64,000 nucleotides of DNA from Alloacidobacterium sp963823845 (lineage in GTDB: Bacteria; Acidobacteriota; Terriglobia; Terriglobales; Acidobacteriaceae), in assembly GCA_963823845.1 (NCBI GenBank), contig CAWGND010000021.1, forward strand, positions 124,001 to 188,000, written 5' to 3'. The position numbers and the translations under genes were made by a program. Below are positions 8,125-17,921 of this stretch, in pieces. The notes below the pieces were generated by a model. It saw nothing but the letters and a program-made list of their open reading frames with translations. It searched no databases and was not told the DNA's origin. Numbering within the stretch: the stretch's first letter is position 1; each line of letters opens with the position of its first letter.

Positions 8125-9297
8125 ATGAACTCGTCCCCTCGCATACCGTTCAGCGGCACGAGCGCCTCCGTACTGCTCGATCTTGTGCGCGCGATTGCCG
8201 CGCTGCTTGTTTGCCTTGAGCATTGGCGCAACCTTCTCTATGTGGGTTATCGGCAAATTGCGATGCATCGGTCGTTGCTGGCGGTTCCTTATGTAATGAC
8301 GGGTGCCGGACACCAGGCAGTGGTGATCTTTTTCGTGCTGAGCGGCTACCTGATCAGTGGAAGTATTTTCCGCATGACACAGCGTGGGGAGTGGAGTTGG
8401 AAGCTCTACCTTACGCATCGGCTTGTGCGGCTTTGGATTGTGCTTGTTCCCGCGCTTTTGTTGGGTGCGCTGCTCGACAATCTCGGTGTGCAGTTGCATC
8501 TTGCCCCTGCGTTATACGCGGGGCAGACAGGCACACATATGCTGGGTGACATTGCGAAGTCGTTTCGTCTCCCCATTTTCTTTGGGAACTTATTTTTCCT
8601 GCAGACGATTCTTGTGCCGGCGTTCGGCAGCAACGGCCCGATGTGGAGTCTGGCCAACGAATTCTGGTATTACGTGCTGTTTCCATGTGCCTTTCTGGCG
8701 TTGCGCAAAGGAACGAGCGTTGGCGCACGGATTTTGAATATCCTTGTCTTCCTGCTGTGCGCACGGTTTGTTGGACGCGACATTCTGCAGCTCTTTCCGC
8801 TGTGGCTGCTGGGAACGCTGCTGGCTGTGGTTCCGGATCCGCGCAGCAGCGCGGCCATTCGCACGCTGGCGGCGGTGCTCTATTTTCCCCTGCTGTTTTT
8901 GTTGGCAAAATCCAGCACGGTGCAAGGGGTGCTGTCGGATTACATTCTGGGAGTGGCCACGGTCCTATTTCTCTGGCTGCTGCTTGGAGCAAAGGGCACT
9001 GCTCCCGTGAATGTCGGCGTACATCTGGCGCGAGTCGGAGCCCGGTTTTCCTACACGCTGTATCTGGTGCATGTTCCGTTTCTCGTTTTGCTGACTGCCC
9101 TGATTGCAGGCGATGCGAGATGGCAGCCAGATGTGCGACATCTGCTGTACGGGGTTGCAGCGCTGTTACTCGCGATTGGATATGCCTATGTGGTTGCGTG
9201 CCTGACGGAGTTCAGAACGGACAAGGTGCGCGGATGGGTGGAGAAGCGAGTGCTGGGTAAGGCGATGCGCGTTAAGGAGCCTGTTCCGGCAAAGTGA
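8125..9297 (+). CDS. Acyltransferase family 3 membrane protein (OafA/YrhL-like)
   Basis: A 390-residue polytopic membrane protein with about ten hydrophobic segments. The first lines match the Acyl_transf_3 family: LLDLVRAIAALLVCLEHW with the conserved Arg and the later His on the first helix, then FFVLSGYLISG, and GPMWSLANEFWYYV in the middle. Such proteins transfer acetyl or other acyl groups to surface polysaccharide, peptidoglycan or lipid. The substrate cannot be told from sequence. It is flanked by genes pointing the other way and is probably monocistronic. Confidence 0.88.
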   Translation: MNSSPRIPFSGTSASVLLDLVRAIAALLVCLEHWRNLLYVGYRQIAMHRSLLAVPYVMTGAGHQAVVIFFVLSGYLISGSIFRMTQRGEWSWKLYLTHRLVRLWIVLVPALLLGALLDNLGVQLHLAPALYAGQTGTHMLGDIAKSFRLPIFFGNLFFLQTILVPAFGSNGPMWSLANEFWYYVLFPCAFLALRKGTSVGARILNILVFLLCARFVGRDILQLFPLWLLGTLLAVVPDPRSSAAIRTLAAVLYFPLLFLLAKSSTVQGVLSDYILGVATVLFLWLLLGAKGTAPVNVGVHLARVGARFSYTLYLVHVPFLVLLTALIAGDARWQPDVRHLLYGVAALLLAIGYAYVVACLTEFRTDKVRGWVEKRVLGKAMRVKEPVPAK

Positions 9298-9317
9298 GGG
9301 CGCACACCTGTGCGCCC
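9298..9317. terminator. GC-rich hairpin between convergent genes
   Basis: GGGCGCAC and GTGCGCCC form an 8-bp stem with a four-base loop. It sits directly after the acyltransferase stop and 10 bases from the aldehyde dehydrogenase stop. The T-tract is poor, so it may be a weak or bidirectional terminator. Confidence 0.45.
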
Positions 9318-9327
9318 CTTCTAGTTC

Positions 9328-10812
9328 CTAATCGATCTGTGCGCGCTGCAGTTTGTCGGAATAGTCGACGTAGACTGATTTCCACGTGGTGTAGAAGTCC
9401 AGCGCGCCGGTGCCGCCTTCGCGGTGGCCGTTGCCGGTTTGCTTGACGCCGCCGAAGGGCAGGTGGACTTCGGCGCCGATGGTCGGCGCATTGACGTAGG
9501 TGATGCCTGCCTCCAGGTCGCGCATGGCGCGGTAAGCGTGGTTCACGTCGCGTGAATAGAGCGCGGTCGAGAGGCCGTACTGGATGCCGTTGGCGATGTC
9601 GAGGGCTTCGTCGAAGCTGCCGCATTCGATCAGGCTGACGACCGGGCCGAAGACTTCTTCCTGCGCGATGCGCATCTTCGGCTTCACTCCGGCGAAGACC
9701 GTTGGGGCGAAGTAAGTTCCGTTGGCGTATGCGCCTTCGGTGAGAGGCTTGCCGCCACATAGGAGCTTTGCGCCTTCATCCTGCGCGATCTTGCAGTATT
9801 TGGTGGAGGTTTCGACCTGCTGCTCATTAATCTGCGGGCCCATCTCGATCGATTCGTCGAGGCCGTTGCCTATTTTGAGGGCTTTGGCACGGGCTACGAG
9901 TTTTTCGGTGAACTCGGCGGCTATTTTCTTGTGCAGGATGATGCGGCTGGTGGCGGTGCAGCGCTGGCCAGCGGTGCCGAAGGCTCCCCAGAGCGCGCCG
10001 TCGAGTGCGAGATCGAGGTTGGCGTCGTCGAGGACGATCATCGCGTTCTTGCCGCCCATTTCCAGCGAGCAGGGCTTGAAGTTGGCGGCTGCGGTCTGGC
10101 CGACAATGCGGCCTACTTCGCTCGATCCGGTGAAAGAGACGGCGCGAACGCCCGGATGCGAGACGATGGGCGCTCCGGCGTCGGGGCCGTAGCCGGTGAC
10201 GATGTTGACCACGCCATTCGGCAGGCCTGCGTCAATGAGTGTCTGGACGAGGTTGAAGGTCGAGAGTGGCGTGTCCTCGGCGGGCTTGATGACGCAGGTG
10301 TTGCCGCAGACGAGCGCGGGGAAGAGCTTCCACGAGGGGATGGCCATGGGGAAGTTCCAGGGTGCGATCATGCCGCAGACGCCGACGGGCATGCGCACGG
10401 ACATGGCGAACTTGTTTTGCAACTCGGATGGCGTGGTCTGGCCGAAGAGGCGGCGGCCTTCGCCAGCCATGTAGTAGGCGGTGTCGATGGCTTCCTGCAC
10501 GTCGCCGCGCGTCTCGGCAATGACCTTGCCCATTTCGCGGGTCATCTCTTGCGCGTACTGCTCTTTGCGCTGCTCGAGCAACTGGCCGGTGCGGTAGAGG
10601 ATTTCGGCGCGCTTCGGAGCTGGGACGAGCCGCCACGTCTTGTATGCCTCTTCGGCTGCTTTCACGGCCGCATCTACGTCGTCTGCGCCGGAGGACTGGA
10701 ACTCGCCGACAACGTCATTCTTGTCGGCTGGATTGATGTTCAGGAAGGTCTTTCCGGTCTTTGCGGCGACCCATTTGCCGCCAATGAGGTTTTTGTAGAG
10801 CTTGTCTGACAT
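9328..10812 (-). CDS. NAD(P)-dependent aldehyde dehydrogenase, succinate-semialdehyde-type
   Basis: A 494-residue protein from ATG 10812 (MSDKLYKNLIGGKW); the open frame extends upstream to 10974, but that extension looks non-family. Catalytic Cys285 is in FGTAGQRCTATSR and the general base Glu251 in SLEMGGKN; the cofactor-binding MIAPWNFP and GFTGS-type (SFTGSSEVG) loops are present. Length and motifs fit the GabD/AldA superfamily. The closest subgroup cannot be fixed by eye: succinate semialdehyde, glycolaldehyde and aminobutyraldehyde enzymes are all possible. It is transcribed away from mreB. Confidence 0.9.
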   Translation of the reverse strand: MSDKLYKNLIGGKWVAAKTGKTFLNINPADKNDVVGEFQSSGADDVDAAVKAAEEAYKTWRLVPAPKRAEILYRTGQLLEQRKEQYAQEMTREMGKVIAETRGDVQEAIDTAYYMAGEGRRLFGQTTPSELQNKFAMSVRMPVGVCGMIAPWNFPMAIPSWKLFPALVCGNTCVIKPAEDTPLSTFNLVQTLIDAGLPNGVVNIVTGYGPDAGAPIVSHPGVRAVSFTGSSEVGRIVGQTAAANFKPCSLEMGGKNAMIVLDDANLDLALDGALWGAFGTAGQRCTATSRIILHKKIAAEFTEKLVARAKALKIGNGLDESIEMGPQINEQQVETSTKYCKIAQDEGAKLLCGGKPLTEGAYANGTYFAPTVFAGVKPKMRIAQEEVFGPVVSLIECGSFDEALDIANGIQYGLSTALYSRDVNHAYRAMRDLEAGITYVNAPTIGAEVHLPFGGVKQTGNGHREGGTGALDFYTTWKSVYVDYSDKLQRAQID

Positions 10813-11208
10813 GGAATCTGCTTTCGTGAGTACGGGATAAGGCCAAACCCTAAAGAATACAGGACGGCGACTGGTACCGCATCCGCACAAAGAAGCTTGA
10901 AACACGGCGAGCGTGCGGCGAGCGCTAGATATAGTGTAAGCGTCGGCTGAGGTGGGGAAACCGCGCGCCGGCAAATTCCGCGATGGGAAATCTCATGCGC
11001 TGTATTCTGCCTCAACGCGGCTGAATGGTTTCAAATTCCTGCCCCTGCAGACTCGGCAACTCCGAGGTGAGTGCTCTCAATCGGCAAAAAAGACGATGCA
11101 CGTTACCTCCGCTCTAGGAAATGCCAAGAATCCACTTGACCCTATGGTGCAGTAATTGCCTCTTTGGCCGTACAATAGATTGAAGTCCCTTTTATAAAGC
11201 ATTTCTTC
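10813..11208. other. Intergenic region between aldehyde dehydrogenase and mreB
   Basis: 396 bases with no credible gene. It must hold the divergent promoters of the aldehyde dehydrogenase and the mre operon. TACAAT at 11171-11176 is a plausible -10 for mreB, 33 bases before its ATG, but no good -35 is visible. mreB has no obvious Shine-Dalgarno sequence. Confidence 0.4.
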
Positions 11209-12273
11209 ATGTCATCGAACGGTTTCTCTTCGCGCTCCTCGCGGTCGCACGGTGTGCGCTCGTTGTTCAGTGTGTTTTCCAGTGATCTGGCCATTGATCT
11301 AGGTACTGCCAATACGCTCGTCTATGCCCGGGGCAAGGGCATCGTGGTGAACGAGCCTTCCATTGTCGCCATCAATAAAAATACGGGCGAGGTCGAGGCC
11401 GTTGGTAAAGAGGCCAAGGAGATGCTGGGCCGCACGCCCGGCAACATCGTCGCCATCAAGCCGATGAAGGACGGCGTGATCGCCGACTTCAAAATCACTG
11501 AAAAGATGCTGAATTACTTCATTCAAAAGGCGCATAACCGCAAGATGCTGGTACATCCGCGCATCGTGATCGGCGTGCCTTCTGAGATTACGCAGGTGGA
11601 AAAGCGCGCGGTCGAGGACTCTGCTTACCGGGCCAAGGCCAGCGAGGTGTTTCTCGTTGAGCAGGCTATGGTGGCCGCGATTGGCGCCGGGCTGCCGATT
11701 ACTGAGCCGTCTGGAAACATGGTCGTCGATATCGGCGGCGGGACGACAGATATTGCCGTGATTTCGCTGGCCGGCATCGTCTATTCCCGCTCAGTGCGCA
11801 TGGCCGGGAACCAGATGGACGAGGCGGTGATGAACTACCTCAAGCGGAAATACAACCTGCTGATCGGCGAGCGCACTGCCGAGCAGATCAAGCATGAGAT
11901 CGGGTCGGCGTATCCTTTAGATAAGCCGCTGACGATGGAGATCAAGGGGCGCAACCTGATCGAGGGTGTGCCGAAGACCATCACGATTGACGACAGCGAG
12001 ATTCGCGAGTCGTTGGGCGAATGTATCTCGACCATCATGAATGCGATCCGCGTGGCGCTGGAGCGGACGCCGCCTGAGCTTTCCGCCGACATCAGCGACC
12101 GGGGCATCGTGCTGACCGGCGGCGGCGCGCTGATCAAGAACCTCGACAAGCGCATCCGCGAGGAAACTGGATTGCCGGTTTCGATCGCCGATGATCCGTT
12201 AGCCAGCGTGGTTCTGGGCACGGGAAAAATGCTCAGCGACTTTCGTTTGCTGCGTAAGATCAAGATTGACTAG
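11209..12273 (+). CDS. mreB: Rod-shape actin homologue MreB
   Basis: A 354-residue protein of the actin/Hsp70 fold. It shows phosphate-1 loop DLGTANTLVY, the GVPSEIT segment, phosphate-2 VVDIGGGTTDIAVIS and the adenosine loop VLTGGGALIKNLD. About 25 extra Ser/Arg-rich residues precede the core start (SSDLAIDLGTAN). MreB forms membrane-bound filaments that steer lateral wall synthesis. It is the first gene of an mreB-mreC-mreD-mrdA-rodA run on the plus strand with short gaps. No downstream ATG before the core matches better, so the annotated ATG is kept. Confidence 0.97.
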   Translation: MSSNGFSSRSSRSHGVRSLFSVFSSDLAIDLGTANTLVYARGKGIVVNEPSIVAINKNTGEVEAVGKEAKEMLGRTPGNIVAIKPMKDGVIADFKITEKMLNYFIQKAHNRKMLVHPRIVIGVPSEITQVEKRAVEDSAYRAKASEVFLVEQAMVAAIGAGLPITEPSGNMVVDIGGGTTDIAVISLAGIVYSRSVRMAGNQMDEAVMNYLKRKYNLLIGERTAEQIKHEIGSAYPLDKPLTMEIKGRNLIEGVPKTITIDDSEIRESLGECISTIMNAIRVALERTPPELSADISDRGIVLTGGGALIKNLDKRIREETGLPVSIADDPLASVVLGTGKMLSDFRLLRKIKID

Positions 12274-12323
12274 CTGTGCATATTCAGGCCGCATATCGCG
12301 CCTGAACACCAGGCATCGTCACC

Positions 12324-14228
12324 ATGGAATCCTTCTTCAGCCGTTATAAGAACGCCTTGGTCCTGATCACGGTGCTTCTGGCGCAAGTCATCGGGGTTGC
12401 CATCCAGGTGCGCCGTCCGCTGCCGAAAGAGCATGCGCAGCCGGATGCCGGTGGCGTGCGTCTGATCCGGTACTGGGCGATCAGCCTAGTGTCGCCGCCG
12501 GAGCGGCTGGTGCACTGGCTTGGCAGCAGTATTCTCGGCGTCTGGGACAACTACCTCGACCTAATGCATGTCCGGCAGGAGAATAAGGACCTTCAGGCAG
12601 AGCTGCAGCGACTGCGCATTGAACAGGGCGGGATCGTAGAAGACGCACGCCAGGGGCAGAGACTCCAGCAGTTGCTGGCCTTCAAAGAAAAGTACGTCTA
12701 TGAGACGATGCCGGCACAGATTATCGGCACGTCCGGCACGGAGCAGTCGCGCATTCTCTCGATCAACAAAGGGTCGAAAGATGGCCTAGGCGTCGACATG
12801 CCGGTGATTACGCCGGATGGGATTGTCGGACGTATTCGGGAAGTATTTCCTCATACCAGCCAGGTGCTCGAAATTAGTGACCCGACCAGCGGGGCAGGCG
12901 TCATTCTTGCGACAACGCGCATTCGCGGGATCCTGCGTGGTAACGCGGTGGGGCAGCCGCAGGTAACGAGCGTGATGCCGGACGAGCGCATCAAGGCGGG
13001 CGAGCCGGTCATTACCAGCGGCGGTGACCAGATTTTTCCGCGCGGTCTGGCTGTGGGGGTAGTCGATCGCGTCGTTACCGATCCGGAGCACGACCCACTG
13101 GTTGATGTGCTGATTCATCCGGCGGCCAACCTTTCGCAGCTGGACGAGGTTCTGGTCATCACGAATATGGGCGACGAGGTAATGCCCAAGCAGAAGCTGG
13201 ACATGATTCAGAGTGAAGCGGCGGCCGATACCGAGCAGCTGAGGGCTTCCGAGGTTCTGGCGGAGCGGCTGCCCAGCAGGGTCGATCCCGATGCGCCGAA
13301 GACGGACGATGAGAATAGCGAAGACTCGGCGGACGTGGAGGGCGAGGGCATAGCGCGGCCGATGCGTCCGCCGGCTGCGCTGCATCCTGACCGCTTTACT
13401 CCGAATACGACTCCTGCAGCGGCCAGCCTGATGCCGGGCTCGCGCCTTGCGCCTCAGTCGGAGGGTACAGGCAACAACGCTACCGCGAGCGTGGCGAAGC
13501 CGCATGCGGCCGCGCCTTCGAGCAGCAATGCTGATAGCGGCGATGAAACCGCAACAGCAGCAGCTGCGCCGAAGAAGAAAACGCCGGAAGTGGTTCCGAA
13601 TGACGGAAGCCGTCCGCCGCCGACGATGGTAGCGCGGCCGGTTGTTTCTTCGACGACGGCACCCTCTCATGCCTCGACCGCGACAACGGCGCCGGTTCAT
13701 GCGCCGATGGCGCTGATGCCGGCGACTCAGTCCCATGCGGCGACGAACGCCGGCGGCACAGCATCTCCCACCAGAACGGCGGTGAATGGTTCGGCTACGC
13801 TGAACGGCTCGTCCACTCATGCCACGGCTGGAAGCGATACGACGGGAAGCAGCATTACCGCCCCGGCAGGTACAGCAACTGTGCATACGGCGAACCCGCG
13901 GCCTGCAACTGCTTCTGGTGAGAATGCCGCGCCTTCCGCAGTGAAGACAAAGGTGATTGTGGATGGACCGTTGCCTTCGGGCGCGAAGAAGACTCCTCCA
14001 CCTGCGTCGACGGCGTCCGCCGGACAGCAGACTTCAGGGCAGACTTCCGCGACGCAGACGCAAAAGGCACCGGCTGCGGCACCCGCGCAACATAACGGAC
14101 CGGAACTGGTTCCTGACGACGGCAGCCGTCCGCCGCCGACGATGCTGCAGAAACCGAAGCCGCAACCGCGGCCGACGACTCCTGTGCAGCAGCAGGCCGC
14201 TCCTCCGCAACCGCAGGGAGGTCGCTAG
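12324..14228 (+). CDS. mreC: Cell-shape protein MreC with long disordered C-terminal tail
   Basis: A 634-residue protein; MreC is normally about 280-370 residues. Residues 1-290 hold the N-terminal membrane helix, a coiled coil (about 75-120) and the beta-domain ending near DEVLVITNM. Residues 290-634 are an Ala/Thr/Pro/Ser-rich tail without hydrophobic segments. The tail carries two near-identical motifs, E422-M435 (EVVPNDGSRPPPTM) and E594-M607 (ELVPDDGSRPPPTM). MreC links MreB to PBP2 on the periplasmic side, so the tail should be periplasmic. The frame is uninterrupted, and mreD follows three bases after the stop. Confidence 0.93.
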   Translation: MESFFSRYKNALVLITVLLAQVIGVAIQVRRPLPKEHAQPDAGGVRLIRYWAISLVSPPERLVHWLGSSILGVWDNYLDLMHVRQENKDLQAELQRLRIEQGGIVEDARQGQRLQQLLAFKEKYVYETMPAQIIGTSGTEQSRILSINKGSKDGLGVDMPVITPDGIVGRIREVFPHTSQVLEISDPTSGAGVILATTRIRGILRGNAVGQPQVTSVMPDERIKAGEPVITSGGDQIFPRGLAVGVVDRVVTDPEHDPLVDVLIHPAANLSQLDEVLVITNMGDEVMPKQKLDMIQSEAAADTEQLRASEVLAERLPSRVDPDAPKTDDENSEDSADVEGEGIARPMRPPAALHPDRFTPNTTPAAASLMPGSRLAPQSEGTGNNATASVAKPHAAAPSSSNADSGDETATAAAAPKKKTPEVVPNDGSRPPPTMVARPVVSSTTAPSHASTATTAPVHAPMALMPATQSHAATNAGGTASPTRTAVNGSATLNGSSTHATAGSDTTGSSITAPAGTATVHTANPRPATASGENAAPSAVKTKVIVDGPLPSGAKKTPPPASTASAGQQTSGQTSATQTQKAPAAAPAQHNGPELVPDDGSRPPPTMLQKPKPQPRPTTPVQQQAAPPQPQGGR

Positions 14229-14230
14229 GA

Positions 14231-14752
14231 ATGAGCAGGCTGAGCGCCGCGGCGCGGCGCGATATCGAAGCCCAGCCCTATCCGCTGCTCGGATTTGTTC
14301 TGGTGCCGCTGCTTGCGCTGGGATTGCAGTCGTTTGTCTCGCTGCATTTTTCGCTCTTCGAGATCCTGGATCTGCCACTGCTTGTGACGATCTACTTCGC
14401 AATCACGCGCCGGAATCCAATTGTCGGAACTTTGACAGGCGGGATTATCGGCATCGCGCAGGATGCACTTACCCGCCAGCCGCTCGGTATCTTCGGTATC
14501 TGCAAGTCGATCATCGGCTACCTGGCGGCATCGGTGGGCGTACGGATCGATACAGAAAACCACGGCACGCGCTCGTTGCTGACCTTTGGTTTCGTCTTTC
14601 TGCACAGCGGAATCTACTGGGTGCTGGTGCGGCGGCTGTTGGCACAGCCGTATGCGTGGAACTGGATTCACGAGCTGATTCGCGCCGCGATTAATACGGT
14701 GGTGGCGGTGATTCTGTTTGCGCTGCTCGATCTTGCAAAGCGCAAGGAATAG
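14231..14752 (+). CDS. mreD: Rod shape-determining membrane protein MreD
   Basis: A 173-residue protein with about five membrane helices and the MreD-typical central stretch (ITRRNPIVGTLTGGIIGIAQD). It starts three bases after the mreC stop, preceded by a GGAGGT-type ribosome site inside the mreC end. It belongs to the MreBCD elongation complex in the inner membrane. The length is normal for the family. Confidence 0.92.
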   Translation: MSRLSAAARRDIEAQPYPLLGFVLVPLLALGLQSFVSLHFSLFEILDLPLLVTIYFAITRRNPIVGTLTGGIIGIAQDALTRQPLGIFGICKSIIGYLAASVGVRIDTENHGTRSLLTFGFVFLHSGIYWVLVRRLLAQPYAWNWIHELIRAAINTVVAVILFALLDLAKRKE

Positions 14753-14806
14753 TGTTCACAGGCTCTAGCGACTTTACGAGTATTCTTAAGGGTTAGAAGC
14801 GACGTT

Positions 14807-16816
14807 ATGCTCAATCGGGAAGAAAAGCTGCCAGGCATCAAGCTGACGGTCATTCAGTATGGCATCGTCGGCATTCTGCTGGTTCTGGTTTTTGGCTTGT
14901 GGCGGCTGCAGGTGGTGGGCGCGGAGAACTATCACGCGCTAGCCGAAGCCAACCGCATCCGCAAAGTCCCGATCCTTGCTCCGCGCGGCAAGTTATTCGA
15001 TCGCGAAGGGCGACTCATCGTCGACAACTATCCTTCTATATCCTGCTTCCTGGTGCGCGAGCAGGGGCACGATTATATGGCCGATCTGCCAATCATTGCG
15101 CGCGGGCTGAATATGACGGTGGCGCAGATCGAGGCGATTCTCAAGAGGTATCGCACCGCGCCGAAGTATCAGCCGTTGCCTCTCAAGCAGGATATTACAC
15201 CGGATGAGCAGGAGTTCATCGAGGCGCACCGCGATGACTTTCCCGAACTAGAGACGGTCGAAGAACAGCGGCGGTTGTACCCCAAAGACGGGTTTGCGGC
15301 GCACCTTATCGGCTACGTGGGTGAGGTCAGCGAAGAGATGCTGAACAATCCGCAATACGCCTATTACGAGCCGGGTGATGTGGTTGGCAAGTCGGGTGTC
15401 GAGCAGTCGTATGACTCACTGCTTCGCGGTCAGGACGGATCGCAGGATGTCGTCGTCGACAGCCACGGCAGGGAAGTGGGCAAGCTGGGGACAGAGCATG
15501 CGGTCCCGGGCAAGGGCCTCAAGCTGACGATTGATATTGATATTCAGCGCGCGGCGGAGAATGCGTTGGGCGATCGTAACGGCGCGATCATCGCGATGGA
15601 CCCTCATACTGGCGAGGTGCTGGCGATGGTCAGCCGGCCCATCTTCGATCCGAACGCGTTTGCTGTGCGCATCGGCCGCGAGGAGTGGGGCAAGCTCATC
15701 ACCGATCCGGAACATCCTCTGTTGAACAAGGCGATTCAGGCACAGCTGGCACCGGGGTCGACGTTCAAGATCATCATGTCGCTGGCCGGCCTGGAAGAAG
15801 GCGTTGCCCAGGATATGAAGGTGCATTGCTCGGGCGGCGTCAGTTTGTTCGGGACGTACCAGAAGTGCTGGGTGCATGGCGGTCACGGGGAAGTCGATAT
15901 TCACAAGGCTATCTATCAGTCCTGCGACGTCTTCTTTTACACGCTGGCGGCGAAGCTCGGGATTGAGAAGATTGCAAAGTGGGCCCATGCGCTCGGCATC
16001 GGTGAGAGGACAGGGATCGACTTGCCGAACGAGGTTGCAGGTGTGATGCCATCGGCAGAGTGGAAGCTGAAGAACTTTCACCAGAAATGGTACGCGGGTG
16101 AAGTGACTTCGGTTGGTATAGGCCAGGGAGCTGTGACGGCGACACCGGTACAGATGGCGCGAGCACTTTCCGGGATAGCTTCGGGTGGGGTCATGAAGCG
16201 GCCGCATGTCGTTTTTCCGGATGAATTGCCGGATGACTACCGAAAGGCGATGTATGATTCGTTTCCCGGTTCCGGAGACCAGACGATACAGATCGATCCG
16301 GACAGCTGGCAGACGATCACCGACGCGATGGCGCTGGTGATGAGTCCGGCGGGAACCGACCCCAGCGCGCACCTGGAAGGTATTGATTTTGCGGGCAAGA
16401 CGGGCAGCGCGCAAACGATGAGCAACTTGTTGGCCGCGCGGCTTGGGCATTCGCATTCGGTCAAAGACAATGCCTGGTTCGTTGGGTTCACGCCGCGGCG
16501 CAATCCGGACATCGTGGTTTGTATTCTGTTTGAAGCGGGTGAGCATGGAAAGTTGGCGGGACGTCTTGCGGCACGCGTGATTGAGGCTTATGTGAACAAG
16601 CAGCGGCGGCTGGAAAACAATCTGATCGCAAAAGCTCCGGCGAAGGTGGATGTGGGTGCGCTCTGGGACAACCCCAGCCAGCCGAAGATTTTTGGCGGCA
16701 AGCAGCTTGTGAAGCCGAAGGGTGATCAGGCCGAGATGTGGGGCGGGCATTTTTATCTGAGTGTGCCTCCGGTAAAAACAAGCACGCTGGCGGCTGCCGT
16801 GCCATCAGGAAACTAA
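14807..16816 (+). CDS. mrdA: Penicillin-binding protein 2 (elongation transpeptidase)
   Basis: A 669-residue class B PBP. There is one N-terminal membrane helix (about 18-36), a dimerisation/pedestal domain including APRGKLFDREGR, and the transpeptidase domain with S318-T-F-K321 (active-site Ser318), the second motif S372-C-D374 and K531-T-G533. It crosslinks peptidoglycan during elongation with RodA as the glycosyltransferase partner, which is the next gene, five bases away. The second motif is SCD rather than SxN, as is common in PBP2. Confidence 0.96.
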   Translation: MLNREEKLPGIKLTVIQYGIVGILLVLVFGLWRLQVVGAENYHALAEANRIRKVPILAPRGKLFDREGRLIVDNYPSISCFLVREQGHDYMADLPIIARGLNMTVAQIEAILKRYRTAPKYQPLPLKQDITPDEQEFIEAHRDDFPELETVEEQRRLYPKDGFAAHLIGYVGEVSEEMLNNPQYAYYEPGDVVGKSGVEQSYDSLLRGQDGSQDVVVDSHGREVGKLGTEHAVPGKGLKLTIDIDIQRAAENALGDRNGAIIAMDPHTGEVLAMVSRPIFDPNAFAVRIGREEWGKLITDPEHPLLNKAIQAQLAPGSTFKIIMSLAGLEEGVAQDMKVHCSGGVSLFGTYQKCWVHGGHGEVDIHKAIYQSCDVFFYTLAAKLGIEKIAKWAHALGIGERTGIDLPNEVAGVMPSAEWKLKNFHQKWYAGEVTSVGIGQGAVTATPVQMARALSGIASGGVMKRPHVVFPDELPDDYRKAMYDSFPGSGDQTIQIDPDSWQTITDAMALVMSPAGTDPSAHLEGIDFAGKTGSAQTMSNLLAARLGHSHSVKDNAWFVGFTPRRNPDIVVCILFEAGEHGKLAGRLAARVIEAYVNKQRRLENNLIAKAPAKVDVGALWDNPSQPKIFGGKQLVKPKGDQAEMWGGHFYLSVPPVKTSTLAAAVPSGN

Positions 16817-16820
16817 ACGC

Positions 16821-17921
16821 ATGCGCCGCTTCCTTTCATTTCGCGATTTCGACTGGACCCTGCTTGGATTTGTGCTGATTCTTTCTGTCTTCAGCATTCT
16901 GGAGATTTACAGCGCGACACTGCATACCAAGTTTGTCGGCTTTCACCGGATGCAGACCCTCTGGCTGCTGGGCGGCCTGGTGGCGATGTTCGTCTTCTCG
17001 CTGATCGACTACCATTTGCTGGTTGATTTCGTTCACTGGATTTATGGTTTTTGCGTGGTTTCGCTGGTGGCCGTGCTGGTTGTGGGGACGAAAGTGCTGG
17101 GGGCGCGACGATGGATCAAACTGCCTGGCGGCATCCACTTTCAGCCCTCGGAATGGGTGAAACTGATACTGATCGTGGCGGTCGCGCGCTATTTCGTCGG
17201 TCTTTCGGGCAGGGAACTGACGTGGAAAGACATTTTCAAGGCGATGGCAATGGTTGGCGTGCCAATGCTGCTGGTGCTCAAGCAGCCCGATCTGGGAACG
17301 GCGCTAACTTATTCGCCGATTCTAATTGTAGGGTTGTTTCTGGGCGGCATTGACTGGAGAAAGGCCGGAATTATCCTGCTTGTCGGCCTGTTGGCGGTTG
17401 GGGTGGTCTGGAAGAGCGGGAAGGTCCTGAAGCCGTATCAGAAAGCACGCCTGACCAGTTTCATGAATCCGGATAATGACCCGCAGGGCACGGGCTACCA
17501 GATTCGCCAATCGCTCATTGCGGTGGGAGATGGGGGCGTATTTGGCCGGGGAGCTACGAAGGGGACGCAGACCCAGGGCGACTTTCTGCCGATTCCGTAC
17601 ACGGATTTCATTTTTGCCGCCTTTTGCGAGGAGCACGGCTTTATCGGCGCGATGGTCGTCTTGCTGCTATACTTTTTGATATTGATGCGTTTGATTCAAA
17701 ACGCTCAAACAGCCGCGGACCTGTCCGGAACGCTCATTGTGATGGGCGTGGTGGCCGTTTTGATCTTTCAGATCGCGGTCAACATAGGCATGGTGGTCGG
17801 GTTGATGCCGGTTACCGGAATTCCCTTACCGTTAATGAGTTACGGAGGATCTTCGGTGCTGTTCACGTTTCTGGCTCTGGGCATGGTAATGAACGTGCGG
17901 ATGAACCGATTTGTGAACTGA
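16821..17921 (+). CDS. rodA: Rod-shape SEDS glycosyltransferase RodA
   Basis: A 366-residue protein with about ten membrane helices. SEDS-family features include the FQPSEWVKL segment, KQPDLGTAL, the loop PYTDFIFAAFCEEHGFIGA and the C-terminal MPVTGIPLPLMSYGGSS. RodA polymerises glycan strands from lipid II together with PBP2. It is the last gene of the mre cluster before a 367-base gap leading to RNase E/G. Confidence 0.96.
   Translation: MRRFLSFRDFDWTLLGFVLILSVFSILEIYSATLHTKFVGFHRMQTLWLLGGLVAMFVFSLIDYHLLVDFVHWIYGFCVVSLVAVLVVGTKVLGARRWIKLPGGIHFQPSEWVKLILIVAVARYFVGLSGRELTWKDIFKAMAMVGVPMLLVLKQPDLGTALTYSPILIVGLFLGGIDWRKAGIILLVGLLAVGVVWKSGKVLKPYQKARLTSFMNPDNDPQGTGYQIRQSLIAVGDGGVFGRGATKGTQTQGDFLPIPYTDFIFAAFCEEHGFIGAMVVLLLYFLILMRLIQNAQTAADLSGTLIVMGVVAVLIFQIAVNIGMVVGLMPVTGIPLPLMSYGGSSVLFTFLALGMVMNVRMNRFVN

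Noticed and set aside
12786..13886. 366-codon minus-strand frame, Arg-rich
   Set aside because: Antisense to the low-complexity mreC; its composition is a simple complement of Ala/Pro/Thr codons.
15416..16750. 444-codon minus-strand frame
   Set aside because: Antisense shadow of PBP2, which carries all catalytic motifs.
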